From the NCBI GenBank assembly GCA_016705475.1, contig JADIYD010000008.1, forward strand, positions 127,970 through 191,969: a stretch of DNA of 64,000 nucleotides, read 5' to 3'. The notes below the pieces were generated by a model, which had not been told where the DNA came from, did not search any database, and worked only from the letters and a program-made list of their open reading frames with translations. Positions 50,943 through 61,530 of the stretch are shown piece by piece. Both the position numbers and the translations under genes were made by a program. Within the stretch, counting starts at the first letter, position 1; each line of letters opens with the position of its first letter. Origin of the DNA: Betaproteobacteria bacterium (lineage in GTDB: Bacteria; Pseudomonadota; Gammaproteobacteria; Burkholderiales; Rhodocyclaceae).

Positions 50943-53639
50943 CTAATTCGCGAAAACAGCTTTCCAGAGGTCGTTGACCGCAGCAACGTGCTGCTCGATC
51001 CCCTCGCGTGGAATCGGTGCCTTGGGGAAGGCTGACAGGCGCTTTGCATGTTGCAGTCGGCGGTATTCGCGGTAGGCATTGCCGACGGCCTCGGCTTGCT
51101 GCGGGTCGATCAGGCCCAGTTCGCCGGCCATGCGCAGCAATGCGATGTTGCCGAGATTGCCGGTCAGGCTGGCGTGCTGGTGGGCGTAGCCCAAAACCAG
51201 GTACTGGACGATGAATTCGACGTCGATGATGCCGCCGGCGTCGTGCTTCAAGGCGAATTCGGTTTCGCTTTTGAGGGCATGGGCGTCATACATTTTGTGC
51301 CGCATGGCAACGACTTCTTCCTTGAGCTTGGCCAACTCGCGTGGCAGGCGCAGGATTTCGCAGCGGATTTCCTCGAAGCGCCGGCCAACGTCGGGATCGC
51401 CAGCGCAGAAGCGGGCGCGCGTCAGCGCCTGGTGTTCCCAGGTCCAGGCGTTTTTCAGTTCGTAGTCGCGGAAGGACTCGACCGAGACGGCCAGCAGGCC
51501 GGAGTCGCCGTTCGGGCGCAGGCGCAGGTCGGTTTCGAACAGGATCCCGGCCGGTGTCTGGCTGGATAACCATGAGTTGAGACGCTGGCCAAGGCGGGTG
51601 TAGTTTTCCGGCGCATCTTGGTCATCGTCGTCGTATAGATAAACGAGGTCGAGGTCGGAGGCGTAGCCGAGTTCCTTGCCGCCCATCTTGCCGTAGCCGA
51701 TGACGGCGAATTTCGGCGTTTCGCAATGGCGGTTCCGGATCTTGGTCCAGACCAGCGGCAGGGTTTCCTGAACGATGGTATCGGCCAGTTCGGTCAGGTG
51801 GTCGGAAAGGCGTTCGATGGTTTGCAGGCCGGCCAGATCCTGCGCCAGAAGCCGGAATACCTGGCCGTGGTGCATCTCGCGCAGGATGTCCATTTCTCGC
51901 TCGGTGTCGTCGGCATGCTGGGCCAGATTGTCGCGCAGGATTTCGCGGAAGCCGGTCCAGTCCGTGGCGATTTCGTAGAGCCGCGGGTCGAGCAGTTCGT
52001 CGAGAAGCAGCGGGTGGCGGTTCAGGTAATCGGCCGCCCAGTTCGAGGCGCACATCATGTCGGCAACGCGGCGCAGCGCCATCGGGTATTGCTGGAGCAG
52101 CGCGAGGTAGGAGCCGCGGCGGGCAATGCCTTCGAGAAAGCTCAGGCCGCGGGTGAGCGTCGTGTCGGGTGCGGGCGTCGCACCGGCTGCTTCGATCAGG
52201 CGCGGCCCGACGGCGTCGAGGCGGGCGCGGTTCGTCGCCGGAAGTTGCAGGTAACGGCTTGACGCACGCAGTTCGGCCAGGCGGGCGATGGCTTCCTTCG
52301 GCTGGCGGTAGCCCAGATTGCCGAAGGACTCGATGGCCGTGTCTTCGTCGAGTTGCCCTTGCCACAGGCCGGTCAGCGGGTGGTCGCCCGCCTCCGGGTC
52401 GGAGAAAATGGCGCCGAAGTGCCGGCTGACCTTGTCGCGGTGCTGGTCGAGTACGGCCAGCATGGCTGGCCAGTCGGGGAATTCCATGCTGACGGCGATA
52501 GTCTGTCGATTGTCGGCATCGATGGGGAGCATGTGCGTCTGCTTGTCCTCGACGTACTGCAGCCGGTGTTCGAGGCGGCGCAGGAAAACGTAGGCCTCGC
52601 GCAACTCCTGCTCGGTTTCCGCCGGGATAAGCTTGCGGTCGACGAGCAGCTTGAGCAAGGAAAGCGTCGGCCGGATCTGCAGTGCCGGGTCGCGGCCACC
52701 GCGGATAAGCTGGAAAACCTGGGCCATGAATTCGATTTCGCGGATGCCGCCCGGGCCGAGCTTGACATGATCCGCCATGTCCTTGCGTGCCACTTCGCGG
52801 CTGATCTGGGCGTGCAGGTCGCGCATGGCGTTGATGGCGCCGAAGTCGAGGTACTTGCGGAAGACGAAAGGCCGGGCCACCTTCTGCATGGCCGTGACCC
52901 AACGCTCCTGCAGGTTGCTGCCGGCGTTCATGGTGCGGCCCTTGATCCAGGCATAGCGCTCCCATTCGCGGCCCTGGGTGATGAAATAATTTTCCAGGGC
53001 ATCGAGCGAACAAACCAGCGGGCCGGAATCGCCATTCGGGCGCAGGCGCATGTCGACGCGGAAAACCTGGCCATCGGCGGTCAAGTCGCCCAGCGCGCCG
53101 ATGATGCGCTTGCCGAGGCGGGTGAAGAAATCGAAGTTCTCGATGCTCTTCGGGCCGACCGTATCGCCATCTTCCGGGTAAATGAAGATGTAATCGACGT
53201 CGGAAGACACGTTGAGCTCGCGCCCGCCGAGCTTGCCCATGCCGATGATCATCAGGCGTTGAGGGTGGCCGGCCTTGTCGAGCGGTTCCCCGTAGGTAGT
53301 GACGAGTTGGCGGTGATAGTGCTCAAGGGCGAAGTTGGTCGTCACGTCAGCGAGCTGGGTCATGCATTCGACGATCTCGCTGAGTGGCGCCAGACCGCAA
53401 AGGTCGCGCAGGACAAGATGGGCCATGGCACGGTGGCGAAGCCGGCGCAGGGTGGTTTTGACCGCATCGTCGTTGGCAAACTCCCGACGTAGCGGGGCTT
53501 GCAGCATGGCTTCGGTGAACGGCTGCTCCCAGGTGGCGAGCAGCTCGGGAATCAGTTCCGGGTGCGCCTGCAGCATATTGGCGAGATAACGGCTGTGGTG
53601 CACAGCCGCTTGCCAGCGGGGGTCGAGGGTGGTGTCCAT
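50943..53639 (-). CDS. glnE: Glutamine synthetase adenylyltransferase/deadenylylase GlnE
   Basis: GlnE adds or removes AMP on glutamine synthetase in response to PII. The ATG at 53639 gives 898 residues. Both nucleotidyltransferase domains are visible: IGMGKLGGRELNVSSDVDY (deadenylylase half) and IGYGKMGGKELGYASDLDL (adenylylase half). Each is followed by a GlnD PII-uridylyltransferase-type helical region. An in-frame extension to 53726 is not conserved. Divergent from yhdP with 100 bases between. Confidence 0.96.
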   Translation of the reverse strand: MDTTLDPRWQAAVHHSRYLANMLQAHPELIPELLATWEQPFTEAMLQAPLRREFANDDAVKTTLRRLRHRAMAHLVLRDLCGLAPLSEIVECMTQLADVTTNFALEHYHRQLVTTYGEPLDKAGHPQRLMIIGMGKLGGRELNVSSDVDYIFIYPEDGDTVGPKSIENFDFFTRLGKRIIGALGDLTADGQVFRVDMRLRPNGDSGPLVCSLDALENYFITQGREWERYAWIKGRTMNAGSNLQERWVTAMQKVARPFVFRKYLDFGAINAMRDLHAQISREVARKDMADHVKLGPGGIREIEFMAQVFQLIRGGRDPALQIRPTLSLLKLLVDRKLIPAETEQELREAYVFLRRLEHRLQYVEDKQTHMLPIDADNRQTIAVSMEFPDWPAMLAVLDQHRDKVSRHFGAIFSDPEAGDHPLTGLWQGQLDEDTAIESFGNLGYRQPKEAIARLAELRASSRYLQLPATNRARLDAVGPRLIEAAGATPAPDTTLTRGLSFLEGIARRGSYLALLQQYPMALRRVADMMCASNWAADYLNRHPLLLDELLDPRLYEIATDWTGFREILRDNLAQHADDTEREMDILREMHHGQVFRLLAQDLAGLQTIERLSDHLTELADTIVQETLPLVWTKIRNRHCETPKFAVIGYGKMGGKELGYASDLDLVYLYDDDDQDAPENYTRLGQRLNSWLSSQTPAGILFETDLRLRPNGDSGLLAVSVESFRDYELKNAWTWEHQALTRARFCAGDPDVGRRFEEIRCEILRLPRELAKLKEEVVAMRHKMYDAHALKSETEFALKHDAGGIIDVEFIVQYLVLGYAHQHASLTGNLGNIALLRMAGELGLIDPQQAEAVGNAYREYRRLQHAKRLSAFPKAPIPREGIEQHVAAVNDLWKAVFAN

Positions 53640-53739
53640 GATGGTCCGTCGGCAGCTTGGCCGAAAAGGTAGAATGTCGTTTTTATCGAGTACCCAATTG
53701 TAGTGATCAATTCCCCCCTCTGGCAAAGTGGTTTGACGC

Positions 53740-56700
53740 GTGAGTGAGCCGCTGCACCCAAAGTCCCCAGTGATTCCGCCCGATGTGCGCGTTGCGCTCT
53801 ATCACCGCTTGCATTGGCTGTGGCCGCTGCTGACCGGGCGCAGCATCCGCATTCTCGGCTGGGGGCTGTTTGCCGCCTGGTTGGCTTTTGCCATTCTGGT
53901 GTTGGCCTTGCGCTACGCCGTGCTGCCCAAAATTGGCGAATACCAGGGCGCGATCGAGCAGGCGGCGAGCAAGGCCGTCGGCCAGCCAGTCAGAATCGGC
54001 CGGATTGAGGCGCGCTGGCAGGGGCTGAATCCCGATCTGGTGCTCGACGATGTGGTCATTGCCGATCAACAAGGGGCGCCGGTTTTTACGCTGGCCCGTG
54101 TCGAAGGCGTGCTGTCCTGGCAGACCCTGTGGCGTCTGCGGCCGACCCTCTCCCTCCTGGCTTTCGATGGCCCGGTGCTGCATGTCCGGCGCGATACCAA
54201 CGGCAAGATTACGGTGGCCGGCGTCGATGCCGAGGGCGAAAGCGATCCGGCCTTTGCCGAATGGGTGCTGGAGCAAAAGCGCATCCGCATCCGGGATGCG
54301 ACGATTGTCTGGGATGACCGCTTGCGCAAGGCGCCGCCGCTGGTTCTCGAAGACCTGCAGTTTGCCCTCGACAACAGCGGACGCCGGCACCGTTTTGGCC
54401 TGTCTGCGGCACCGCCCGACGAACTGGCTGCCCGAATTGATATTCGTGGCGAGGTCAAGGGCGACCTCGGCGAAGCGCTCGAGCATCTGTCCGGGGAAAT
54501 TTTTGTCGAGCTCGACTACGCCGACCTCGCCGGCTGGCGGGCCTGGGTCGATTATCCCGTGCATCTGCCACAGGGGCGGGGTGCCCTTCGCATCTGGGGC
54601 GATCTCGACGACGGCGCCGGCAAGCTGACAGCCGACGTGGCGCTCGAGGAGTTGCGCATCCGCCTCGGGCGCAAGCTGCCCGAACTCGATCTGGCCAGCA
54701 TGCGCGGCCGTCTCGAAGGGCGTTACAAGGCCAATGAGTGGGCGGTAGCCGGACACAAGATTGAATTGCAGACCGTGGATGGCATCCGCATCGCACCCAC
54801 CGATTTCAAGGTCGAGTGGCGGCAGGATGCTGAAACTGCTGCGGTCAACGGCAATACCAGTGCCAGTTTCCTCGATCTGGCGGTGCTCAGCCGGCTGGCT
54901 TCGTATTTGCCGCTGGATGCGCAGAGTCGCGAACTGCTGATTCGCCACCGGCCGCAGGGGCAGATTGCCCAATTGAAGGCCAGCTGGACGCTGGCCGGCG
55001 AGGCCCTGACGCGCTACAGCCTGAAGGCGGGTTTCCGCGACATGGGTATCAGGGCTGATGGTATTTTCCCCGGTGCCGGGGGCGTTTCGGGAACGGTTGA
55101 CCTGACGGAAAAAGGCGGTGACCTGAGGCTGGATTCCGGCGTTTCCAGCTTGTCCCTGCCGGCGATTTTTCCCGAGCCGGATATTGCGCTCGATGCGCTG
55201 AAGGTCAAGGCGAGCTGGAAAAATTCGCCGCAAGGGACCGACATCAAGCTCGACAAACTTGAATTCGCTGGCCCGGATGCCGCTGGCTCGGCGCAGGGAA
55301 CGTATCGCTACACCGGCGAGGGGCCGGGGGAAATTGACTTGACGGCCAGTGTCGAACGGGGCGAAGGGACTGCTGTCTGGCGCTACATGCCGCACGCCGT
55401 CAATGCCGCCGCACGCAACTGGATCCGCCGTGGCATCGTCGGGGGGCGCGGTTACGACGGCAAGCTGATTCTCAAGGGTAATCTGAAGGACTTTCCGTTC
55501 CGCGATGGCAAGGGTGGCAAGTTCATCGTCACCGCCAAGGCGAGCGGTGCCAAGGTCGATTATGCGGATGGCTGGCCGGCCATTGACGACATCGATGCCG
55601 ACATGAGCTTCGATACCGGCATGCGGATCAAGGCCAGCAAGGGCCGCATCCTTGGCGCGTCGCTGGCTGACGTCAAGGTGGATATCCCGGATTTCGAGTC
55701 GCATGAGGAAATGTTGCTGGTGCGCGGCATGGCGCTCGGGCCGACCAGCGAGTTCTTCAAGTTCATCGAGCAAAGCCCGGTGGCTGAACAGATTGATCGC
55801 TTCACAGATGGCATGAAGGCCGTTGGCAATGGCAGCCTGAATCTGGAGCTGGATATTCCGCTCCGCCACGCGAACGATACCAAGGTCCGTGGCGACTATC
55901 GTTTCCAGAACAACCAGCTGCAGCCGCTGGCCGGGTTGCCGATGCTGACGCAGGTCAATGGGCGTCTTCTGATAACGGAAAATACCGTCTCGGCAAAGGA
56001 TATCGCCGGCCAGGTTTTCGGCGGTCCGCTCAAGGTGCAGGTCCGGAGCGCCGGCGACAACGTGGGCGTGGTCGCCACCGGCACAGCCGGCATTGGCGAG
56101 GTGAGCAAGCATTTCGGCTGGCCGCTGATCAACCATCTGAGCGGCAGTGCTGCCTGGAAGGCCGACATCAACATTCGCCGGCGCAATGCCGATGTGGTGG
56201 TCGAATCGGACCTGCTCGGCATCAGCTCGCCGCTACCTGAACCCCTGAACAAGAATGCGACGATGCCGCTCGCCCTGCGCATCGAGCGGACTGCGCCGGA
56301 TGCTCAGCGCGAGCAGTATCGGATCACACTCGGCAAGGTGGCTCAGGGTTTGATCGTGCGCAAGGGTGAGAGCTGGGAGCGGGGCGTTTTCGCCGTTGGC
56401 GATGCCGAGCCACGCCTGCCGGACAAGGGCTTGGCCGTGCGTGTGGCGACGTCGCGCATCGATGCCGACGCCTGGAAGAATTTCCTGCCCGAAGGGACGA
56501 ACGGCGGCGGCGATGCGAGCGGCCTTGCACTCAATGTCGTGACGCTCAAAACACCGCAACTGCACCTCTTTGATCGTGACTACAGCCAGGTTGATGTCAG
56601 CCTGCGTCCGCGCGATGGGGGCTGGCAGATCGGCCTGAATACCCGCGAGGCGGTCGGCGATGTTTTCTGGAAGAGCGCTGGCGAGGGCTGGGTCGAGGGC

Positions 56701-57690
56701 AGCTTCAAGCGGCTTGTGGTTCGTCCGTCGGCTGAAGCAGTAGATGGCACCTCGTCGCTGATCAATACATTGCCCGGCATGAGTCTGTCGGTCGATGATT
56801 TCTACGTCGGCGAGCGGGCGCTGGGCCGGCTGGAACTGAAGGCGCGCAACGACAAGGGCGCCTGGCATCTCGATACGCTGAGCCTTGAGAACCCAGATGG
56901 CGGCTTGAAAGGCAAGGGAATCTGGGTCAATACCGGACGCAACCAGACACGGCTCGATTTCGAGTTGACGGCCAAGGATGCCGGCAAGCTGCTGGACCGT
57001 CTCGGCTATGCCGACACCGTGCGCCGGGGCAAGGCAAAAATGACCGGCGATCTGCTGTGGAATGGGCCGCTGACCAGCATTCACTATCCATCGTTGACCG
57101 GGCAACTGAAAATCGAGGCCGAAAAAGGCCAGTTCAACAAGCTTGAACCCGGTGTCGGCAAGTTGCTTGGCCTGATCTCCCTGCAATCATTGCCGCGCCG
57201 GCTGACGCTCGATTTTCGCGATATTTTCAGTGACGGACTGGCGTTCGACAGCATCGACGGCAAGCTGTCGGTGCGCAAGGGCGTGATGCGAACCGTTGAG
57301 CCGTTGCGTATCAGTGGTCCGGCAGCGCAGATCGAGATGCAGGGTGAAACCGATCTCAAGGCCGAAACACAGGACATGCAGGTGGTTGTTCGCCCCGAGA
57401 TCGGTGGCCTCGCTGCCGTCGGTGCGGCGGCACTGGTCAATCCGGTGATCGGAGCTGCTGCGCTGGTGGCCAATACGGTGCTGCAAAAACCGCTCAACCG
57501 GCTGTTCAGCTACCGCTATCATGTGACGGGAACCTGGGCTGATCCCAAGGTCGACAAGGCCGGCGAATCGGTACAGGAACTCCAGCCGAAGCAGGATGAC
57601 GAAAGCGCCCCGGGGAAAACAAACCTTGAGCAAGCAGAATTGCCGTATCGCCGCCGTGCAGATGATTTCCGGACCACGGGTTGCCGATAA
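53740..57690 (+). CDS. yhdP: YhdP-family (TIGR02099) AsmA-like envelope protein
   Basis: The 1316-residue protein (GTG start) has one N-terminal membrane helix (about 37-61), then a long repetitive beta-groove of AsmA/DUF3971 type, ending in an AsmA_2-like domain (FNKLEPGVGKLLGLISLQSL, LDFRDIFSDG). YhdP, TamB and YdbH bridge the periplasm and carry phospholipids to the outer membrane. The last 20 residues run over the nitrilase gene in another frame. One extra A in the A4 run near 57616 would give a natural end APGKNKP at TGA 57627-57629, so a missing base is suspected. Confidence 0.9.
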   Translation: MSEPLHPKSPVIPPDVRVALYHRLHWLWPLLTGRSIRILGWGLFAAWLAFAILVLALRYAVLPKIGEYQGAIEQAASKAVGQPVRIGRIEARWQGLNPDLVLDDVVIADQQGAPVFTLARVEGVLSWQTLWRLRPTLSLLAFDGPVLHVRRDTNGKITVAGVDAEGESDPAFAEWVLEQKRIRIRDATIVWDDRLRKAPPLVLEDLQFALDNSGRRHRFGLSAAPPDELAARIDIRGEVKGDLGEALEHLSGEIFVELDYADLAGWRAWVDYPVHLPQGRGALRIWGDLDDGAGKLTADVALEELRIRLGRKLPELDLASMRGRLEGRYKANEWAVAGHKIELQTVDGIRIAPTDFKVEWRQDAETAAVNGNTSASFLDLAVLSRLASYLPLDAQSRELLIRHRPQGQIAQLKASWTLAGEALTRYSLKAGFRDMGIRADGIFPGAGGVSGTVDLTEKGGDLRLDSGVSSLSLPAIFPEPDIALDALKVKASWKNSPQGTDIKLDKLEFAGPDAAGSAQGTYRYTGEGPGEIDLTASVERGEGTAVWRYMPHAVNAAARNWIRRGIVGGRGYDGKLILKGNLKDFPFRDGKGGKFIVTAKASGAKVDYADGWPAIDDIDADMSFDTGMRIKASKGRILGASLADVKVDIPDFESHEEMLLVRGMALGPTSEFFKFIEQSPVAEQIDRFTDGMKAVGNGSLNLELDIPLRHANDTKVRGDYRFQNNQLQPLAGLPMLTQVNGRLLITENTVSAKDIAGQVFGGPLKVQVRSAGDNVGVVATGTAGIGEVSKHFGWPLINHLSGSAAWKADINIRRRNADVVVESDLLGISSPLPEPLNKNATMPLALRIERTAPDAQREQYRITLGKVAQGLIVRKGESWERGVFAVGDAEPRLPDKGLAVRVATSRIDADAWKNFLPEGTNGGGDASGLALNVVTLKTPQLHLFDRDYSQVDVSLRPRDGGWQIGLNTREAVGDVFWKSAGEGWVEGSFKRLVVRPSAEAVDGTSSLINTLPGMSLSVDDFYVGERALGRLELKARNDKGAWHLDTLSLENPDGGLKGKGIWVNTGRNQTRLDFELTAKDAGKLLDRLGYADTVRRGKAKMTGDLLWNGPLTSIHYPSLTGQLKIEAEKGQFNKLEPGVGKLLGLISLQSLPRRLTLDFRDIFSDGLAFDSIDGKLSVRKGVMRTVEPLRISGPAAQIEMQGETDLKAETQDMQVVVRPEIGGLAAVGAAALVNPVIGAAALVANTVLQKPLNRLFSYRYHVTGTWADPKVDKAGESVQELQPKQDDESAPGKTNLEQAELPYRRRADDFRTTGCR

Positions 57691-58434
57691 TCTGGCCACA
57701 GCAGGTCGGCTTGTCGCCGAAGCTGTCGGGCAGGGGGCTCAGATGGTGGCCTTGCCCGAATATTTTCCGATTATTGGCGCGGCCGACGCGGACCGCGTGC
57801 GGGCGCGCGAGGAATTTGGCGGCGGGCCTGTCCAGCCTGGCTGGCCGAAACGGCGCAGCGCCATGGCATCTGGCTGTTTGCCGGCTCCATCCCGTTGGCC
57901 GCCAGTAGTCCGGACAAGATGCGTAATGCCAGCCTGGTCTTCAACCCGGCGGGCGAATGTGTCGCGCGCTACGACAAGATTCATCTGTTCGGTTTCAGGA
58001 AGGACGACGAGTCCTACGACGAGGCCAGCTTCATTGAGCCGGGCGACATGCCGGTCGCGGTTGACACGCCGTTCGGCAAGATTGCCCTGTCGATCTGCTA
58101 CGACCTGCGTTTTCCCGAGTTGTACCGGGTGCTCGCGCCGGTTGACCTGATCCTCGTGCCGGCCGCCTTCACCGAAACGACGGGCAAGGCGCACTGGGAA
58201 ATTTTGCTGCGCGCCCGAGCCATCGAGAACCAGTGTTATCTTCTCGCTGTAGGACAGGGCGGGCGCCATGAAAATGGTCGCATGACGCACGGCAACAGCA
58301 TGATCATCGACCCGTGGGGCGATATTCTCGACCGTAAATTGAAGGGGCCGGGCGTCGTCATCGCTGACCTCGATCACCAGCGCATTGCCGACATTCGCGC
58401 GAGCCTGCCGGCACTTGCACACCGCAAACTTTAA
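57626..58434 (+). CDS. Nitrilase-family amidohydrolase (Nit1/Nit2-like), one frameshift
   Basis: The reading from TTG 57626 begins LSKQNCRIAAVQM; an ATG at 57596 is an alternative. The triad is present: Glu in VALPEYFP, Lys in RYDKIHLFGF and Cys in LSICYDLRFPELYR. The frame changes between EEFGGGPVQ and WLAETAQRHGIWLFAGS at about 57830-57840, a one-base indel. The likely role is repair of deaminated glutathione or hydrolysis of omega-amides; it lies between yhdP and tldD, its usual place in this group. About 268 residues when repaired. Confidence 0.88.
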
Positions 58435-58444
58435 GGATGCTTTC

Positions 58445-59842
58445 ATGACTCAAATCAGCGCGTTGGCCCAGGCCGAATCCCTGCTGCTGGCCCCTTCTCG
58501 CTCACCGAGGGCGACCTGTCGCGAACGTTCGGCCGGATACTGACGCATCAGGTCGATTACGCCGATCTCTATTTTCAGTACTCGCGTTCCGAGGCCTGGA
58601 GTCTCGACGAGGGTATCGTCAAGTCGGGCAGCTTCAACATCGACCAGGGCGTTGGCGTGCGGGCCATCTCGGGCGAAAAGACGGCCTTTGCCTACTCCGA
58701 CGACATCAGCTCGCAAGCACTCGGCGATGCTGCCAACGCCGTGCGGGCGATTGCCGCGGCCGGGCAGGATTCCAAATTTGGCCAATTTTCCCGGTCGACC
58801 GCAGCACACTCGCTCTACGTCCCGCATGACCCGATTGCCTCATTGCCGGCCGAAGCCAAGGTCAAGTTGCTCGAACGCCTCGAAGGCTTTGCCCGGGCGC
58901 TTGATCCGCGCGTCCTGCAGGTCATGGCCTCGCTCGCCGGCGAGTACGAAGTCATCCTCGTCGCCGGTTCCGACGGTCGTCTGGCTGCCGACATCCGGCC
59001 GCTCGTGCGCTGCTCGATCTCGGTCATCATCGAAGAGAACGGCAAGCGCGAGCAAGGCTCGTCGGGTGGTGGTGGCCGTTTCGACTTTGGCTATTTCGAC
59101 GACGAAATTCTCCAGCGCTACGCCAAGGAGGCTGTCCATCAGGCCGTGACCAACCTCCACGCCGAGCCGGCTCCGGCCGGTCAGATGACCGTCGTGCTCG
59201 GCTCCGGGCTGGCCCGGCATCCTGTTGCACGAAGCCGTCGGGCATGGCTTGGAGGGCGACTTCAACCGCAAGGGCAGTTCGGCCTTCTCCGGCCGGGTTG
59301 GCCAGCGCGTCGCCGCCGAGGGTGTCACCGTCATCGACGACGGCACGATTGCCGACCGGCGTGGCTCATTGAACATTGACGACGAAGGCAATACGACGCA
59401 GCGCACCGTGCTGATCGAAGAACGGCATTCTCAAGGGCTATCTGCAGGACAGCCTGAACGCCCGCCTCATGGGCGTCGCCCCAACCGGCAACGGCCGCCG
59501 TGAATCCTTCGCCCACCTGCCTATCCCGCGCATGACCAATACCATGATGCTGGCAGGCAAACACGATCCGGCCGAAATCATCAAATCGGTCAAGAAGGGC
59601 ATCTATTCTTTTCGATGAGCGAGGCCTACCTCATCGAAGACGGCAAGGTGACGCGTCCGATCAAGGGCGCGACGCTGATTGGCAACGGCCCCGACGCGTT
59701 GACCCGAGTTTCCATGATCGGCAACGATCTCAAGCTCGATCCCGGTGTCGGCACTTGCGGCAAGGACGGTCAGAGTGTGCCGGTCGGCGTCGGTCAGCCC
59801 ACTTTGCGCATCGATGGACTGACGGTGGGTGGTACTGCATAA
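58445..59842 (+). CDS. tldD: Metalloprotease TldD, several frameshifts and one small deletion
   Basis: TldD with TldE forms a heterodimeric zinc protease (microcin B17 maturation, CcdA degradation). The zinc motif HEAVGH is seen in LLHEAVGHGLEGDFN at about 59229. The ends are also typical: SVPVGVGQPTLRIDGLTVGGTA in two halves. Breaks are visible at about 58494 (one T missing after LLLAP), 59207 (extra G before WPGILLHE) and 59422 (extra C before GILKGYLQD). At about 59606, roughly 50 bases are missing, including the usual GGGQVD..SGKFVF region. A copy of the dispersed element lies at 58775-58806. Confidence 0.88.
58775..58806 (+). repeat. Copy of the dispersed ~32-bp element, inside tldD
   Basis: AATTTGGCCAATTTT then CCCGGTCGACCGCAGCA matches the 10841 copy with several changes. 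It reads FGQFSRSTAA in the tldD frame, in a loop that is variable among TldD proteins. Confidence 0.55.
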
Positions 59843-59870
59843 TATGTAGTCACATTGTTGAGGCTTTCCG

Positions 59871-60495
59871 ATGCGTGGACTCGTTATTTTTGCCTACCTG
59901 CTGGCATCTTCTTCCGTTTTTGCGCAGTCCGATGCTGCTTTGCAGGAGCGCCTCAAGAGCATCGGCTCGGACCCCGTGGCCTTGCGTGCTGCTGTTGATG
60001 CGGGCAAAAAAGTCACCTTCTTTTGCGCCAATTGTCATGGCGACGACGGCATCAGCAAGACGGCAGATGTGCCCAATCTGGCCGGTCAGAACCCGGCCTA
60101 CCTGCTTGAGCAGATTCGCAAGTTCGGCAATGGCGAGCGCAAGGATCCGTTCATGCAGGGCCTCATCAAGAGTGCTTAAGAGCGAAGAGCGCATCCAGAT
60201 AGCCCACTACTACGCCAGTGTCAAGGTTGTGCCGTCAGTTGCGGACGGCAGCCAGGTGCCGCGCGGCAAGGAGTTATTCAGTAAGCTCTGTGCTCGCTGC
60301 CATGGCGAACAGGCGCACGGCAACGAGCTTTACCCCCGCCTGGCCGGACAGAAAGTGCCTTACCTGAAAACCTCGGTTACCCGCTATCGTGACAGGTCCG
60401 GTGAGCGTAACAATCAGTTGATGTCGATTGCTACCGCGACGCTCAAAAACGAAGACATCACCGCCATTGCCAACTATCTGACGCAGCTGCCCTGA
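59871..60495 (+). CDS. Dihaem c4-type cytochrome, one frameshift
   Basis: A signal peptide (MRGLVIFAYLLASSSVFAQ) is followed by two cytochrome c domains with haem sites CANCH (about 60026) and CARCH (about 60293). NLAGQNPAYLLEQIRKF and RLAGQKVPYLKTSVTRY are the matching repeats of the c4 family, which carries electrons to terminal oxidases. At about 60171 an extra A (ATCAAGAGTGCTTAAG) stops the first frame; removing it joins GLIK to VLKSEERIQIAHYY. Confidence 0.88.
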
Positions 60496-60496
60496 T

Positions 60497-60513
60497 CGAC
60501 GGATTTACCGTCG
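60497..60513 (+). terminator. Hairpin after the cytochrome gene
   Basis: CGACGG and CCGTCG pair around ATTTA directly after the stop codon. There is no T tract, so it is a weak candidate. Confidence 0.35.
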
Positions 60514-60598
60514 CGTCACATTGTTGATTCGCATCATGGCTTCGCGGCAAATGCCGCGGCTATTCTCATGGTTCAAAAATAGCCATCCCGGAGGCCTG

Positions 60599-61365
60599 GT
60601 GAAGACCCTTTTGTCTGCGTTACTCGTCATTCCTTGATGTTGGTCGGCAACGATGCGCTGGCCCAGATCAGCGACATCAACTCGGCGATCAACAAGGCCG
60701 GGCAACAGCGGATGCTGTCGCAGCGCATAGCCAAGGCCTACTTTCAAATTGGGCAACAAATTGACGTCGACCGCAGCAAGAAGGTTCTCGATGCATCCAT
60801 TGCCGTCTTCGACCGACAACTCGTCGAGTTGAAAAATTGCGCCGACGCCGGAAATCAAGGAGACCTACCTCAAGCTGGAGAGTTCTGGCTGGCCTACAAG
60901 GATGTGCTGGTTGGGGCTGTGCCGTCCCTGGAGAACGGGTCGAAGGTGTTGGCGATATCCGAAGAGGTATTGGCGCTAGCGCATCAGGCGACTGTTGAAC
61001 TGGAGAAAAATCAGGCTCCAACTTCCGGTCGTCTGGTCAATATTTCCGGACGCCAGCGCATGTTGTCGCAGCACATGGCCAAGTATTCCAGGCCGCTTCC
61101 TGGGGTATCGCTGACAGTAACGGCTTGCCAATCTGGCAAAGGCGCGCAGAGTTTCTCCGGTGCCCTGGGAACTCGCAGGCGCCGGTAACACGGCGGAAAG
61201 TCAAGTAATGGGTCTTGTCAAACAGCAAGGCGGATCATTCTGCGACGCCCTCAATCAGAAAACGGGCAGTGACAAGCGGGCGCAGCTGGCTGCTAGCAAC
61301 GACCAGCGAACGCATCACCGAGGGAGATGGAGGGCGTTGTCGGCCTTCGAAAGCTGCCGAAGTAG
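60599..61365 (+). pseudogene. Exported protein with duplicated PilJ-N (type IV pili MCP N-terminal) domains, broken by indels
   Basis: Reading across frames gives a GTG start, signal peptide (VKTLLSALLVIP then LMLVGNDALAQ), then two PilJ-N (PF13675) units: INKAGQQRMLSQRIAKAYFQ at about 60690 and VNISGRQRMLSQHMAKY at about 61040. The end is near AAG CTG CCG AAG TAG (61365). Frame breaks occur near 60634, 60855, 61090, 61150-61200 and 61240-61320. About 255 residues when repaired. The periplasmic domain resembles the sensor of PilJ and NarX; the protein has no signalling domain. Sequence errors rather than decay are suspected. Confidence 0.78.
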
Positions 61366-61530
61366 TTGAGTTCCAGCTATACCCTCGGCTGGCTGCTGGC
61401 TGTGCCGCCTACACTTGCCCTGTCGGAAGCTAGCAGCATTACTGCCCAGTTAGGCGGGCCTTCAACGTTGGTAAGGGAGAAAGCCTCCGGCATCGGTAGA
61501 ATGCTGGGATAGCAGCATTCCTGGACGAGG

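Noticed and set aside
50971..50986. GTTGACCGCAGCAA inside the glnE 3' end, resembling the dispersed element
   Set aside because: Only the last third matches. The encoded VAAVNDLWKAVF fits the natural GlnE C-terminus, so this is probably chance.
58652..59149. Extra plus-strand frame within tldD
   Set aside because: Ser/Arg/Pro-rich shadow; the TldD frame is conserved through this stretch.
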